Positions 54,179 through 62,138 of a DNA stretch of 64,000 nt are shown in pieces. Positions within the stretch are counted from its first letter, which is position 1, and each line of letters begins with the position of its first letter. Below the pieces are notes generated by a model. That model ran no database searches and was not told the origin of the DNA. It saw only the letters and a list, made by a program, of their open reading frames with translations. The DNA comes from Paenibacillus sp. MAHUQ-63 (GTDB lineage Bacteria; Bacillota; Bacilli; Paenibacillales; NBRC-103111): positions 727,210-791,209 of the forward strand of contig NZ_JARADB010000003.1 in assembly GCF_028765165.1 (NCBI RefSeq), written 5' to 3'. The position numbers were made by a program, and so were the translations under genes.

Positions 54179-55276
54179 TTATTGAGCGACTTCTTTGTTC
54201 CAGCGGTCAATCCACGATTTGAGATGCTGATTGACGAATTTCATATCCAATTTGTGCAGCCCGCTCACGACATCGGCGCCGTAAGTAATCCCTTGCGCAT
54301 CTTCAGCCGAGAGTTGAAGCGTCGTGTTCACCGGTGAATCCACTTTGGCCTTCGCCGATTTCTCCTGAACTTCCTTGCTCAAGTGCCAGTTGATGAAATC
54401 TTCCGCCAGCTGCTTATTCGCGCTTCCTTTGACTACGTTGACCGTATTCATGATGGCATAGGCCCCTTCGGTCGGGGAGATGAACTTCGTATCCGGCACG
54501 GCCGCCTTCAGATCCTTCACGTACATTTCCATAATCGGGCCGGCGGCAATTTCACCTTGGGAGAACATATTGACGAATTCGGACGTTTGGCCGTAATACT
54601 TCACGACGCTTTTGTTCAATTCTTTCACTTTGGCGAAAGCTTGATCCTCATTGAACGTCGTGTTCCCGGCTACCAAAGATGCCGCATCCAGGACCATCGG
54701 CCCCGTCGTGGACGTAATGTTAGGCATCGTCAGCTTCTTCGCGAGTTCAGGACTCCACAGGTCGCTCCACGACTTGATCTCTTTGCCCGCTGCTTTGGGG
54801 CTGTAGGCAATCCCCAAACGGCCTACCGTATAAGCCGGACCGTAGTCCTCTCCGAGCGGAGCTTTGGCGATATCGTAGATATCTTTTAAATTCGGAATGC
54901 GGCTGCGGTCGATTTTCTCGAACAATCCCGCTTCAATCCCTTGTTGGGCATAATAATCGGATAAATAGATAAGATCCACTTTGGAAGTGCCTTGTTTCAC
55001 TTTATTCAAACGTTCGGAGTTATTCCCGATCTCCAGGACAATCTTCACATTATGTTCTTTCTCAAACGGTGCGTAGACTTCTTTCTTGAAGAAATCATCC
55101 GAGAACCCCCAAGTAGAAATAACCAATTGCGTAGGCTCCCCTTTGGCTGCTCCAGCAGGCGATGCCGCTGACGTACTGGCTCCCCCTTGTTCTTGCGAAG
55201 GCGCAGTTCCGCACCCCGTCAACGCCAAACCTACTACTGATAAAGAAATCAAACCTCGAAGCATTTTTTGTTTCAT
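54179..55276 (-). CDS. ABC transporter substrate-binding lipoprotein (PotD/Fbp type), likely for nucleosides
   Basis: Extracellular lipid-anchored receptor of 365 aa. The start is ATG 55276, with GGGAGG upstream; the open frame extends 58 codons further but without a start signal. Lipobox LTGC at residue 20, then linker and fold with VISTWGFSDDF, DLIYLSDYYAQQGIEAGLFEKID and a C-terminal SWIDRWNKEV. These are features of PotD/FbpA-like proteins. It heads the operon and is separated from the rest by an attenuator. The nucleoside ligand is inferred only from the two downstream salvage enzymes. Confidence 0.9.
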   Translation of the reverse strand: MKQKMLRGLISLSVVGLALTGCGTAPSQEQGGASTSAASPAGAAKGEPTQLVISTWGFSDDFFKKEVYAPFEKEHNVKIVLEIGNNSERLNKVKQGTSKVDLIYLSDYYAQQGIEAGLFEKIDRSRIPNLKDIYDIAKAPLGEDYGPAYTVGRLGIAYSPKAAGKEIKSWSDLWSPELAKKLTMPNITSTTGPMVLDAASLVAGNTTFNEDQAFAKVKELNKSVVKYYGQTSEFVNMFSQGEIAAGPIMEMYVKDLKAAVPDTKFISPTEGAYAIMNTVNVVKGSANKQLAEDFINWHLSKEVQEKSAKAKVDSPVNTTLQLSAEDAQGITYGADVVSGLHKLDMKFVNQHLKSWIDRWNKEVAQ

Positions 55277-55410
55277 CTTCAACAACCTCCCAATTTCTTG
55301 TTCATATATAGTTTGATGCGTAAATCCCGTGTAAAATTTTACTAATATTCTACCCTTGTCATCGGCAGATCTATCCGCCTTGTTCCCAGCTATAGCTATA
55401 AAAAAACAGA

Positions 55411-55453
55411 AAAGTGCCCTTGGTAGAAGAAAAACTTCTAACAAGAGCACTTT
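55411..55453 (-). terminator. long hairpin terminator upstream of the nucleoside operon
   Basis: 19-bp stem AAAGTGCCCTTGGTAGAAG / CTTCTAACAAGAGCACTTT with a five-base loop and a few wobble pairs, followed on the minus strand by TCTGTTTTTTT. It lies 90 bp after the DUF2294 gene stop and 135 bp before the lipoprotein start, so it either ends the DUF2294 transcript or acts as a leader terminator of the salvage operon. Confidence 0.8.
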
Positions 55454-55542
55454 CCATCGTAAACAATGTAAAGAGACATCTGTCTAAGGATATGAACCGG
55501 TTGGCTCTTAAGATAGATCAAAAGAGAATAACCGACATCTGA

Positions 55543-55893
55543 CTATTTCGCTGGTTTGAGAATAATGTTCGTTATAGCCCATTGAGTCGGTGGATCATAG
55601 TCTCTTAAAACCGCCTCCATGGACAAACCGAGTTCCTGCTCCAGCCTTTCCCGGATTCGCTTCTTATAGATCGAGGACATATAGAAGTCGACCTCGTGCT
55701 TCAGCGTCGGGGCCTCGCCCTCCAAAGCAGTAGAGCGCGGTGAACGGCGATGCTTGGCATGAAAGGTAATGATGTTCTGTTCTATCGATACCTTGAGCAG
55801 CGTTGTGCCAAAACCGAATAATTCCTTGGATATCTCGTTATACAGGTGACATAGCTTCTTCTTAAATTCATTCGAATCATCCGGCAAGGACAT
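55543..55893 (-). CDS. DUF2294 / MpsC-like family protein
   Basis: Small soluble protein of 116 aa. The start ATG 55893 follows GAAGGTGATATC; the open frame extends 54 codons further upstream without a start signal. It carries the DUF2294 pattern: SNEFKKKLCHLYNEISKELFGFGTTLLKVSIEQNIITFHAKH at the N terminus (in part) and YMSSIYKKRIRERLEQELG further on. The family was linked to a sodium-translocating membrane-potential system (MpsC), but most members have no proven role. It is probably a single-gene unit. Confidence 0.78.
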   Translation of the reverse strand: MSLPDDSNEFKKKLCHLYNEISKELFGFGTTLLKVSIEQNIITFHAKHRRSPRSTALEGEAPTLKHEVDFYMSSIYKKRIRERLEQELGLSMEAVLRDYDPPTQWAITNIILKPAK

Positions 55894-56051
55894 GATATCA
55901 CCTTCAAACACAAATAATAAACAAGTATGTGGGGCAACTATATTCATAATACAGAGATTTCTCGAATTTATCAAGACAATCGTTCGTGATTTTATCTGAA
56001 TCATGCTTGCATTTACCTTCAGCCATTCAAAAACCGCTCGATTTCCGAATG

Positions 56052-56228
56052 TCATGACAAAAAAAAGAAGCTGAAACCATCAATTTCAGCTTCTTGCTTG
56101 CGTTTTACCTGAAAGGAGAACTCAACAAATTGCAGGCGATACTTCATTTCATTTTCAATTCCACAATGGATACACTTTATATAACGAACATTATCCGGTA
56201 AATCAGTCTTGCTTCCCGTTCCATTCAT
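56052..56228 (-). other. possible small CxxC protein or gene remnant
   Basis: A 58-codon frame starting at ATG 56228 reads YIKCIHCGIENEMKYR in the middle, a CxxC pair as in short zinc ribbons, and looks protein-like up to about residue 45. Its last 15 codons run through the terminator at 56065-56095, and no ribosome binding site precedes the ATG. It may be a degraded gene. Confidence 0.25.
56065..56095 (-). terminator. terminator downstream of the O-methyltransferase region
   Basis: Perfect stem AAGAAGCTGAAA / TTTCAGCTTCTT with a seven-base loop, followed on the minus strand by eight T. Confidence 0.85.
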
Positions 56229-56302
56229 AACGCAATAAATGATAGTATGGCCATTGAATTAACGAATTATACATGATGCCGCAACAAATTTGATCGTTTC
56301 GT

Positions 56303-56977
56303 TTACGCGCTTGTCACGATCCCCATGACGAACCCGTCATATCCTTTACTTCCGACAGTCTGAATGGCGGTTGCCGTGATCCGCGGCTCATCGGCCAGCA
56401 ATTCATAAAACGCTCTTACCCCCTTCACACGCGGATCCTCCGTATGTTCGTTAATGATTTCACCATCACGAATGACATTATCGCCAAGAATGACCGTACC
56501 GGGATGCGAGAAATGAAGCGCCCATTGCAAATAGTTAGGATTATTAGGCTTATCGGCATCTATGAAAATGAAATCAAAAGGAGCGACGCCCTCGTCTTTC
56601 ATCCGTGCCAATTGTTCCAACGCATCGCCGACCCGAAGCTCGACAAGTTCATTCAACGAAGCGAGCGCCAGATTGGCCCGCGCCACCTCGGCATGATGCG
56701 GATCCAGCTCCAAGGTGACCAACTGGCCCCCGGCAGGCAGCGCTCGGGCTAACCATATTGTACTGTATCCGCCCAAAGTACCGATCTCCAAGATCCGTTT
56801 GGAGCCATGCATGCGAACCAACAGGTTGAGAAATTTCCCTTGATTCGGCGTAACGTCATAAGGCGGCAATCCTGCCTGTTGATTGCTTCGCAGAACGGAC
56901 TCCAGAATATTATCCTGCGGAATCAATTGCTGAGTAATATACTGGTCTACATGTTCCCATACGTTGGCTTGATTCAT
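56303..56977 (-). CDS. SAM-dependent O-methyltransferase (caffeoyl-CoA type)
   Basis: Cytoplasmic methyltransferase of 224 aa. SAM-binding motif I is ILEIGTLGGYSTIWLA, followed by VTLELDP, the metal-binding FIFIDADKPN and VILGDNVIRDG. All are features of the class I O-methyltransferase family 3. The start is ATG 56977, after GGAGACGTGATCG; an in-frame ATG three codons earlier is less well placed. It is divergent from the LysR gene, a pairing that usually means direct regulation. The methyl acceptor is unknown. Confidence 0.92.
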   Translation of the reverse strand: MNQANVWEHVDQYITQQLIPQDNILESVLRSNQQAGLPPYDVTPNQGKFLNLLVRMHGSKRILEIGTLGGYSTIWLARALPAGGQLVTLELDPHHAEVARANLALASLNELVELRVGDALEQLARMKDEGVAPFDFIFIDADKPNNPNYLQWALHFSHPGTVILGDNVIRDGEIINEHTEDPRVKGVRAFYELLADEPRITATAIQTVGSKGYDGFVMGIVTSA

Positions 56978-57027
56978 TCCGATCACGTCTCCTCTTCTTT
57001 TGTACTTCTGCTATCAGTATAGAGGAG

Positions 57028-57045
57028 TTATAATCATAAATATAA
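57028..57045. promoter_or_regulatory. LysR-type binding site candidate
   Basis: Inverted repeat TTATA-N8-TATAA in the divergent region between the methyltransferase and LysR genes; it fits the T-N11-A rule for LysR-type regulators, but the region is AT-rich. Confidence 0.35.
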
Positions 57046-57107
57046 TATAAGATTAACGACTATTTATATATTATTTGTATAAGTCGCAGAGACAGGGGAA
57101 GATCGCA

Positions 57108-57995
57108 ATGAACCTCCATGCCTTACGCTTGTTTCATGTCATCGCTACGACCGGAAGCGTGACACGCGCCTCCAAAGAGCTGAATATAAGCCAGCCTGCC
57201 ATTACCGCCCAAATCAAAAAATTCGAGAAAGAGCTGCGTCTCACACTGCTGGAACCTCAAGGCAGAGGCGTAGCCTTAACCGAAGCCGGGAGCGAGATTG
57301 CTAATCTGGCGAAACGGCTTTTTGCCGTCGAACAACAAATTGAACAGTTCTCCCAGGATTACCGCAACGGGGTCAAGGGCTGCATTCGGATAGCCGCAAC
57401 CTATTTGCCCGCTCATTTCCTGCTGCCTGTCTGGATCGCCAATTTCAAACAACAATACGAGCTGGTTGAAATGATGATTACCACGACGAATTCAACGGAT
57501 GCTCTGAAGCAGCTGTTGCATGCGCACGTGGATATCGCCATTTACGGGGGAATCCCCGAGGTATACCCGGATACGATTCAGTCCGAAGAATTGTTTCAGG
57601 ACGAGCTGTGGTTTGTCGTCGCACCTGCTCATCGCTATGCCAACCAGCGGGTTTCTCTGTCCGAGATGATGAAAGAACCCTTTGTCATGCGTGAGGAGGG
57701 GAGTTCGACGAGAGAACGATTATTATCTCTCTGCCGGACCTACAATTCCTGCACGCCGACGATCTCTTTGCAATTCAACGGGCTATATGAAGCGATAACG
57801 GCCGTTATCGCGGGTTACGGCGCAAGCTTCGTCTCGTCATTAGTTGTACGTGAACATGTTGAGCGCGGACAGCTATGCCGGGTTCATGTCGATGGAATCA
57901 ACCTCATCAATTCGATTGCAATCTGCACGCGCAGAAACGAGCCATTATCTGCTTCTGCCATGAATTTTATCCATATGATTCGTGATAATCTATGA
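57108..57995 (+). CDS. LysR-family transcriptional regulator
   Basis: DNA-binding regulator of 295 aa. The N-terminal winged helix-turn-helix is clear (LRLFHVIATTGSVTRASKEL, ISQPAITAQIKKFEKEL), followed by a LysR substrate-binding domain with FVVAPAHRYA. The start is ATG 57108, with AGGGGAAG upstream. It is divergent from the O-methyltransferase gene and its 3' end overlaps the convergent isochorismatase gene by 29 bases. The probable target is the methyltransferase promoter. Confidence 0.93.
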   Translation: MNLHALRLFHVIATTGSVTRASKELNISQPAITAQIKKFEKELRLTLLEPQGRGVALTEAGSEIANLAKRLFAVEQQIEQFSQDYRNGVKGCIRIAATYLPAHFLLPVWIANFKQQYELVEMMITTTNSTDALKQLLHAHVDIAIYGGIPEVYPDTIQSEELFQDELWFVVAPAHRYANQRVSLSEMMKEPFVMREEGSSTRERLLSLCRTYNSCTPTISLQFNGLYEAITAVIAGYGASFVSSLVVREHVERGQLCRVHVDGINLINSIAICTRRNEPLSASAMNFIHMIRDNL

Positions 57996-58554
57996 TCGCA
58001 AGTACATCTTTGGTTGTACTAATCTGTGCGAACTCTTCATGCAAGTTCACTAGAGTCATCTCGTGAATGTTCTCTGGCGTGTGATAGGTTCCATCAGGTC
58101 CGCTGCGACCGAATGTCGCACAAGCATCTTCGACAAGGATAGGATTAAATCCTAAATTGCCGGCCATACGGGTTGTCGTTTCCACACAATGATTCGTCGT
58201 TAGCCCTACGATCACTATTTGCTCACACGCCATCTGCCTAAGTACTTGCTCTAGATTAGTGCCAATGAATGAACTGTTCACGTTCTTAAGGAAAATGTGC
58301 TCTCCACCCATCGGCTCGATCCCCGTTTTGAATTGGCAAGTTGGTTGATTGTGATAAAAAAGCGATGATTCTATTGGCGATACGTGCTGAACGAACATGA
58401 CGGGTCTCCCTGAAGATCTCCAAGCTTTCAGCAATACCTTCATATTATCCTCTGCATCCTTATTATTTCGTTCCCCCCATTTGGGGTCGTCAAATGCTTT
58501 CTGTACATCAATCATGAGTAAGGGTGTTTTTGGTGCTATCAAGCTCATCGTCAC
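57967..58554 (-). CDS. isochorismatase-family cysteine hydrolase
   Basis: Cytoplasmic hydrolase of 195 aa with the triad Asp in LLMIDVQKAF, Lys in FLKNVNSSF and Cys in GLTTNHCVETTTRMAGNLG. Members act on isochorismate, nicotinamide, N-carbamoyl compounds and others; the substrate is not evident. GTG 58554 is nine bases after GGAGG; ATG 58548 is an alternative. It is divergent from the Lrp-type regulator at 58700, which may control it. Confidence 0.9.
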   Translation of the reverse strand: MTMSLIAPKTPLLMIDVQKAFDDPKWGERNNKDAEDNMKVLLKAWRSSGRPVMFVQHVSPIESSLFYHNQPTCQFKTGIEPMGGEHIFLKNVNSSFIGTNLEQVLRQMACEQIVIVGLTTNHCVETTTRMAGNLGFNPILVEDACATFGRSGPDGTYHTPENIHEMTLVNLHEEFAQISTTKDVLAIIDYHESYG

Positions 58555-58699
58555 AGTTTTGCTACCTCCGTAAGTTAATGCAATCATTCTACCGAAAAGA
58601 TCAGCTCATTTACACAAGGATATGAATGTGTTTTAATGAATCGACTTATGAAAGCAAGGAATTTGCGAGGATATACTTATTAAAATAAAGGAGGCCCTC

Positions 58700-59122
58700 A
58701 TGGACCAGGTTGACCTTAAAATTGTGTTGGAACTTCAGATGAACGCGCGCATTTCGATGACGGAGCTAGGCCAGCGCGTTGGCCTCACAGCCCCAGCGAC
58801 TGCTGAACGCGTCAAAAAGCTTGAGGATCGTGGCGTCATCGAAGCCTATCGGGCGAAGCTATCTGCGGAAGCCTTTAATAAACGGGTAACAGCTTACATT
58901 TTATTTGAGACGGAACGCTGCAAAGCTTTCGCAGAATTCTGTAAGGAGCATCCAGAAGTGATGGAATGTCATCGACTTGCGGGACAATACAGCTACCTTG
59001 TTAAACTTGTCACCGAATCGGTACAAACTTTGGAAGCTTTTATCGACAATGCCATGCCCTATGGCAAATCGTCTACACATATCCAGCTCTCTTCCCCAGT
59101 TGACTACAAAAGCTTTCGCTAA
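58700..59122 (+). CDS. Lrp/AsnC-family transcriptional regulator
   Basis: Feast/famine regulator of 140 aa. The N-terminal helix-turn-helix is RISMTELGQRVGLTAPATAERV and the C-terminal alpha/beta ligand-binding domain includes HRLAGQYSYLVKLV. The ATG 58700 follows AAAGGAGG. It is divergent from the isochorismatase-type gene, with 145 bp between them. It likely responds to an amino acid (family knowledge). Confidence 0.93.
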   Translation: MDQVDLKIVLELQMNARISMTELGQRVGLTAPATAERVKKLEDRGVIEAYRAKLSAEAFNKRVTAYILFETERCKAFAEFCKEHPEVMECHRLAGQYSYLVKLVTESVQTLEAFIDNAMPYGKSSTHIQLSSPVDYKSFR

Positions 59123-59142
59123 CTGCAGGATTACACTCCAAA

Positions 59143-59171
59143 AAAGGCAACCGGTCTGTTCGGCTGCCTTT
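59143..59171. terminator. bidirectional terminator
   Basis: Stem AAAGGCAACCG / CGGCTGCCTTT with an eight-base loop lies between the converging Lrp and GNAT genes. Confidence 0.75.
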
Positions 59172-59182
59172 GCTTTATAAAC

Positions 59183-59635
59183 TTATAAGTCTTGAGATAA
59201 TCGAATCATATCCCTACACGGAATTCCGTTCTCATAGATCTCTTCTTCGTAGTGTCTAATGAAAAAGTCCACATCCACACCAATAATTCTAAAGCCACAC
59301 TTTTGATAGAGGGCTAATTGTCCAATGCCAGAATTCCCTGTGCCAATTTCAATTGTTTGATATCCTCTCTCCTTGGCTGCATGAACGGCATGTAAGACTA
59401 ACTGCTTCCCTAGACCTTGTCCTTGCCTATCTTCCGTAACCGCAACGTTCACCAATTCAACCGTGGCAGGTCTTGTAGGTAAAAGCACATAAGTACCAAT
59501 TATTCGGTTATCCTCTTCGGCTACAACACACTCCCCTCTTTTGACATATTCCTCTACGAGCTTTCGGGATGGGTCCGCTAATAATAACAATTCCATTGGA
59601 TAATTTTCGTTCGAATTCAGTTTTCTGATGTTCAT
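59183..59635 (-). CDS. GNAT-family N-acetyltransferase
   Basis: Acetyl-CoA-dependent acetyltransferase of 150 aa. The core has VNVAVTEDRQGQGLGKQLVLHAVHAAKERG (motif A, CoA-binding RQGQGLGK) and the motif B region IGTGNSGIGQLALYQKCGFRI. The ATG 59635 follows AGAAGGAG. It stands alone. The acceptor is unknown. Confidence 0.9.
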   Translation of the reverse strand: MNIRKLNSNENYPMELLLLADPSRKLVEEYVKRGECVVAEEDNRIIGTYVLLPTRPATVELVNVAVTEDRQGQGLGKQLVLHAVHAAKERGYQTIEIGTGNSGIGQLALYQKCGFRIIGVDVDFFIRHYEEEIYENGIPCRDMIRLSQDL

Positions 59636-59774
59636 TTCTTTCTCCTTCTAGATTGGTAAAAAGCAAGATGATCGGGTTGTGCCTATCAATCTCTTTATTT
59701 TGCTCTCCATTCAATATTGAGGTACCATGAATTGTGGTAGTAACACATATAAGCTTTCAGTTAGGAGAACTGAT

Positions 59775-60689
59775 ATGAAAAACAAAGCAGGAAATATGCT
59801 AAAGGCGGCAGTACTTGCGTTTGCAGTCATTCTGGCGGCAGTTCCAACCTTCACCCAAACCGTTTCAGCGAATTCGTCCCTCCAGAGAAACCAGAGAACA
59901 TCCTCAGTTTCTGCCGATCAACCGATCTACAAATACCCGTTTGAAGTGATGAAGGCAGTTAGAATCTATTTAGGCGCTAAGCCAAATTCGACAGAGATGG
60001 ATCGTCAGATTAACACAATGTCAAAAACAGAAATCATGGATATCTACCTTGCATCCAAACACAATAAAGCAAAAGGGAAAGTCATAAGAAAAGCTGTAGA
60101 TGATATTTTCAACATAAGTCTGGATACCATCTCCGCGAATGGGGAAGGAAATATCATGGCTAGCTACCCTGCAGACATCATGGAGGGCGTCCGTAAATCG
60201 TTGCATATTGATCCTTCATCTACAGAACTCGATGCCAAAATCATGTCTATGGCCAAAGTCGCCGTTATGGACAAATTCCTTCAATCCTTTGGCAAAGAAA
60301 TTTCCGGATCGGAAAGCAGAAGGATGATTAATGAAATATTCGGTGTTAATCTGAATGGAATTGATTCATTAGCCAAAGCCCGTATATCTCTTTTCTCAAA
60401 AGGACAATGGATCACTCAAACTCCTACAGATATCTTCGTTATTCTTACAGGAAAAGGTGACGTCGATATAAATGTTGGTGTTACAGATTACTACAAGCAA
60501 AAAACAGGATCCGATCAGCTGCCGGTTGAGGTTCAGGACTTCCTGAAAAATCTTGGTTTTACATATCAAATTGAAACTAACTTCTATACGTACACGAATC
60601 CTAGCGGCGAATCAGTGCCTGATTCGTTCAAAGGTCAATTGATTGGGAAACTGGTTTCATACATCCATGATCATTATTTAACACTGTAA
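59775..60689 (+). CDS. secreted protein with two tandem 70-residue repeats
   Basis: Unrecognised exported protein of 304 aa. The start is ATG 59775 after TTAGGAGA. A Sec signal peptide (LKAAVLAFAVILAAVPTF) ends near QTVSA. Two copies of a 70-residue helical unit follow: YPFEVMKAVRIYLGAKPNSTEMD at about residue 53 and YPADIMEGVRKSLHIDPSSTELD at about residue 130. Each goes on to an MD-x-x-L and a shared R-x-x-x-(D/N)-(D/E)-IF ending. The C-terminal 90 residues form a different domain. It is a single-gene unit with a strong terminator. Function unknown. Confidence 0.8.
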   Translation: MKNKAGNMLKAAVLAFAVILAAVPTFTQTVSANSSLQRNQRTSSVSADQPIYKYPFEVMKAVRIYLGAKPNSTEMDRQINTMSKTEIMDIYLASKHNKAKGKVIRKAVDDIFNISLDTISANGEGNIMASYPADIMEGVRKSLHIDPSSTELDAKIMSMAKVAVMDKFLQSFGKEISGSESRRMINEIFGVNLNGIDSLAKARISLFSKGQWITQTPTDIFVILTGKGDVDINVGVTDYYKQKTGSDQLPVEVQDFLKNLGFTYQIETNFYTYTNPSGESVPDSFKGQLIGKLVSYIHDHYLTL

Positions 60690-60702
60690 TATGAATTACA
60701 AG

Positions 60703-60736
60703 AAACCAGCAAACTCAAGGGTTTGCTGGTTTTTTC
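60703..60736 (+). terminator. terminator of the secreted repeat protein gene
   Basis: Perfect 12-bp stem AAACCAGCAAAC / GTTTGCTGGTTT followed by T, directly after the stop codon. Confidence 0.9.
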
Positions 60737-60745
60737 ATAACAAAT

Positions 60746-61507
60746 TCATTCCTCTACGATTGCGACCGGGCGTGACCAGCCCGCACTCGCCTTTTCCACT
60801 TTGACCGGAAAGCAGCATACTTTGAAGCCGAACGGCTTCGGAATTTTTTCCAAATTGGCCAGTTTCTCGATCTGGCAATATTCCCGGTCCTTACCGACAT
60901 AATGTGCGGCCCACAGGACACCTTCCCTTGGCTGCTTCTTGTAAGCTTCCGCTTGCAGGTTGAGCGGGATGTCCCAGCCCCAGCCGTCCGTACCGACTAC
61001 CTTGATGCCTTGATCCAGCAGCCAAAGCGTAGCTTCGGCCGATACACCGGCGTGAAGGAACGCATAATGCTCGTGATACAACCGCTTGTCCGCATCGCTC
61101 CGGATGAGAACAATATCGTACGGTTTCAACGTGTACGCGATCCGTTTCAGCTCGGCTTTCAAGTCATCCGTCGTAATCTCGTAACCCGGCGGCTTCGTGC
61201 TGAAATCGAGCACGACCCCGTCGGAATAAAACCATTCTAACGGCAGTTCGTCAATGGTTCTTGCCTCTTTCCCTTCCGAAGTTGGCCAGTAGTGCCATGG
61301 TGCGTCGATATGAGTACCCGCATGCGTATTCAGGGTTACCGTTTCCGTCGCCCACGCTTTACTTTCCGGAAAATCCTCCTGCTTAAGCCCAAGTGCCGCC
61401 GCCGCTTGCTGTGCCCCGGCCTCATGGTTCGAATACTCGATCTTCGCCGGTAAAGGCTCGCGGATACGCGGGCTAATCGGCACGCTTAAGTCGATAAGCT
61501 TCATCAT
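60746..61507 (-). CDS. cyclase-family protein (kynurenine formamidase-like)
   Basis: Metal-dependent hydrolase fold of 253 aa, with LIDLSVPISP at the N terminus and the metal-binding HAGTHIDAPWHY motif. These mark the Cyclase/KynB family. The start is ATG 61507 (or the adjacent ATG 61504) after GGGAGG. No other tryptophan-degradation genes are near, so the substrate is open. Single-gene unit. Confidence 0.88.
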   Translation of the reverse strand: MMKLIDLSVPISPRIREPLPAKIEYSNHEAGAQQAAAALGLKQEDFPESKAWATETVTLNTHAGTHIDAPWHYWPTSEGKEARTIDELPLEWFYSDGVVLDFSTKPPGYEITTDDLKAELKRIAYTLKPYDIVLIRSDADKRLYHEHYAFLHAGVSAEATLWLLDQGIKVVGTDGWGWDIPLNLQAEAYKKQPREGVLWAAHYVGKDREYCQIEKLANLEKIPKPFGFKVCCFPVKVEKASAGWSRPVAIVEE

Positions 61508-61607
61508 TGGTTCCTCCCTTGTCTCCCGATTCAAGCCCATTATAGCATAATCATCCAAATGCAGAACCTCCACCCTTGCGGGATGGCCTCTTCTCCCAAG
61601 AAAATGA

Positions 61608-62042
61608 TCAATTCCCGTCAAATATTTTCTCTAGAGCTTCACGCTGCGGAGGCTTAATATTTACTTTTGGACGTATGCTTTTTGCCATGGCCTCAGCTTC
61701 GTCAAGGGTATTCGCTATACCTAAAGTGATGAGGGTTCCAGCAGCCACCGCGCCGGCCCGGCCGCCGCCGCCGCAGTGAAAGCCAACCTTCTTACCGCTT
61801 TTGTAGGCTTCAACCACATGGTTAATCGCTTTCTGGAACCATTCATCTTGGGGACCTTGTGCATTGTCTCCCAGCGGGACTTTAATCCATTCTACGTTAG
61901 CGTTTGGATCCGCACATTCCGTCGCTTCGCCGCGTAGATCTACAATCACTTCCACGTTTTCGTTTTTCACCATGTCTGCAACGTCCGCAGCGCCGCCGAA
62001 GAAGATCTTATCGTCAATGAGGCTTTGATAGTTTTTTGGCAT
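61608..62042 (-). CDS. dual-specificity/tyrosine phosphatase-like protein with shortened active-site loop
   Basis: Small cytoplasmic protein of 144 aa that resembles the DSP-like fold: residues 12-20 IFFGGAADV, then VDLRGEATE and a catalytic-type loop GFHCGGGGRAGAV. The family signature is Cys-x5-Arg; here there are only four residues (all Gly, encoded by four GGC codons) between Cys and Arg. The start is ATG 62042 after AAAGGAG; the open frame extends 39 codons further without start signals. It is divergent from the MsrA-like gene. Confidence 0.75.
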   Translation of the reverse strand: MPKNYQSLIDDKIFFGGAADVADMVKNENVEVIVDLRGEATECADPNANVEWIKVPLGDNAQGPQDEWFQKAINHVVEAYKSGKKVGFHCGGGGRAGAVAAGTLITLGIANTLDEAEAMAKSIRPKVNIKPPQREALEKIFDGN

Positions 62043-62138
62043 GTCATTCTCCTTTAGTTTGGGTTTTCTAAGCAAGCTGTTTTCTCCGTTTTCATTATCG
62101 AGCTTCCAAATGGTATGATGAATATGGAGGTGGCCAAG

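Noticed and set aside
55280-55542. Known purine riboswitch before the nucleoside operon
   Set aside because: The leader lacks the conserved TATA...CCTAAT / TTTCTACC core elements of the purine aptamer.
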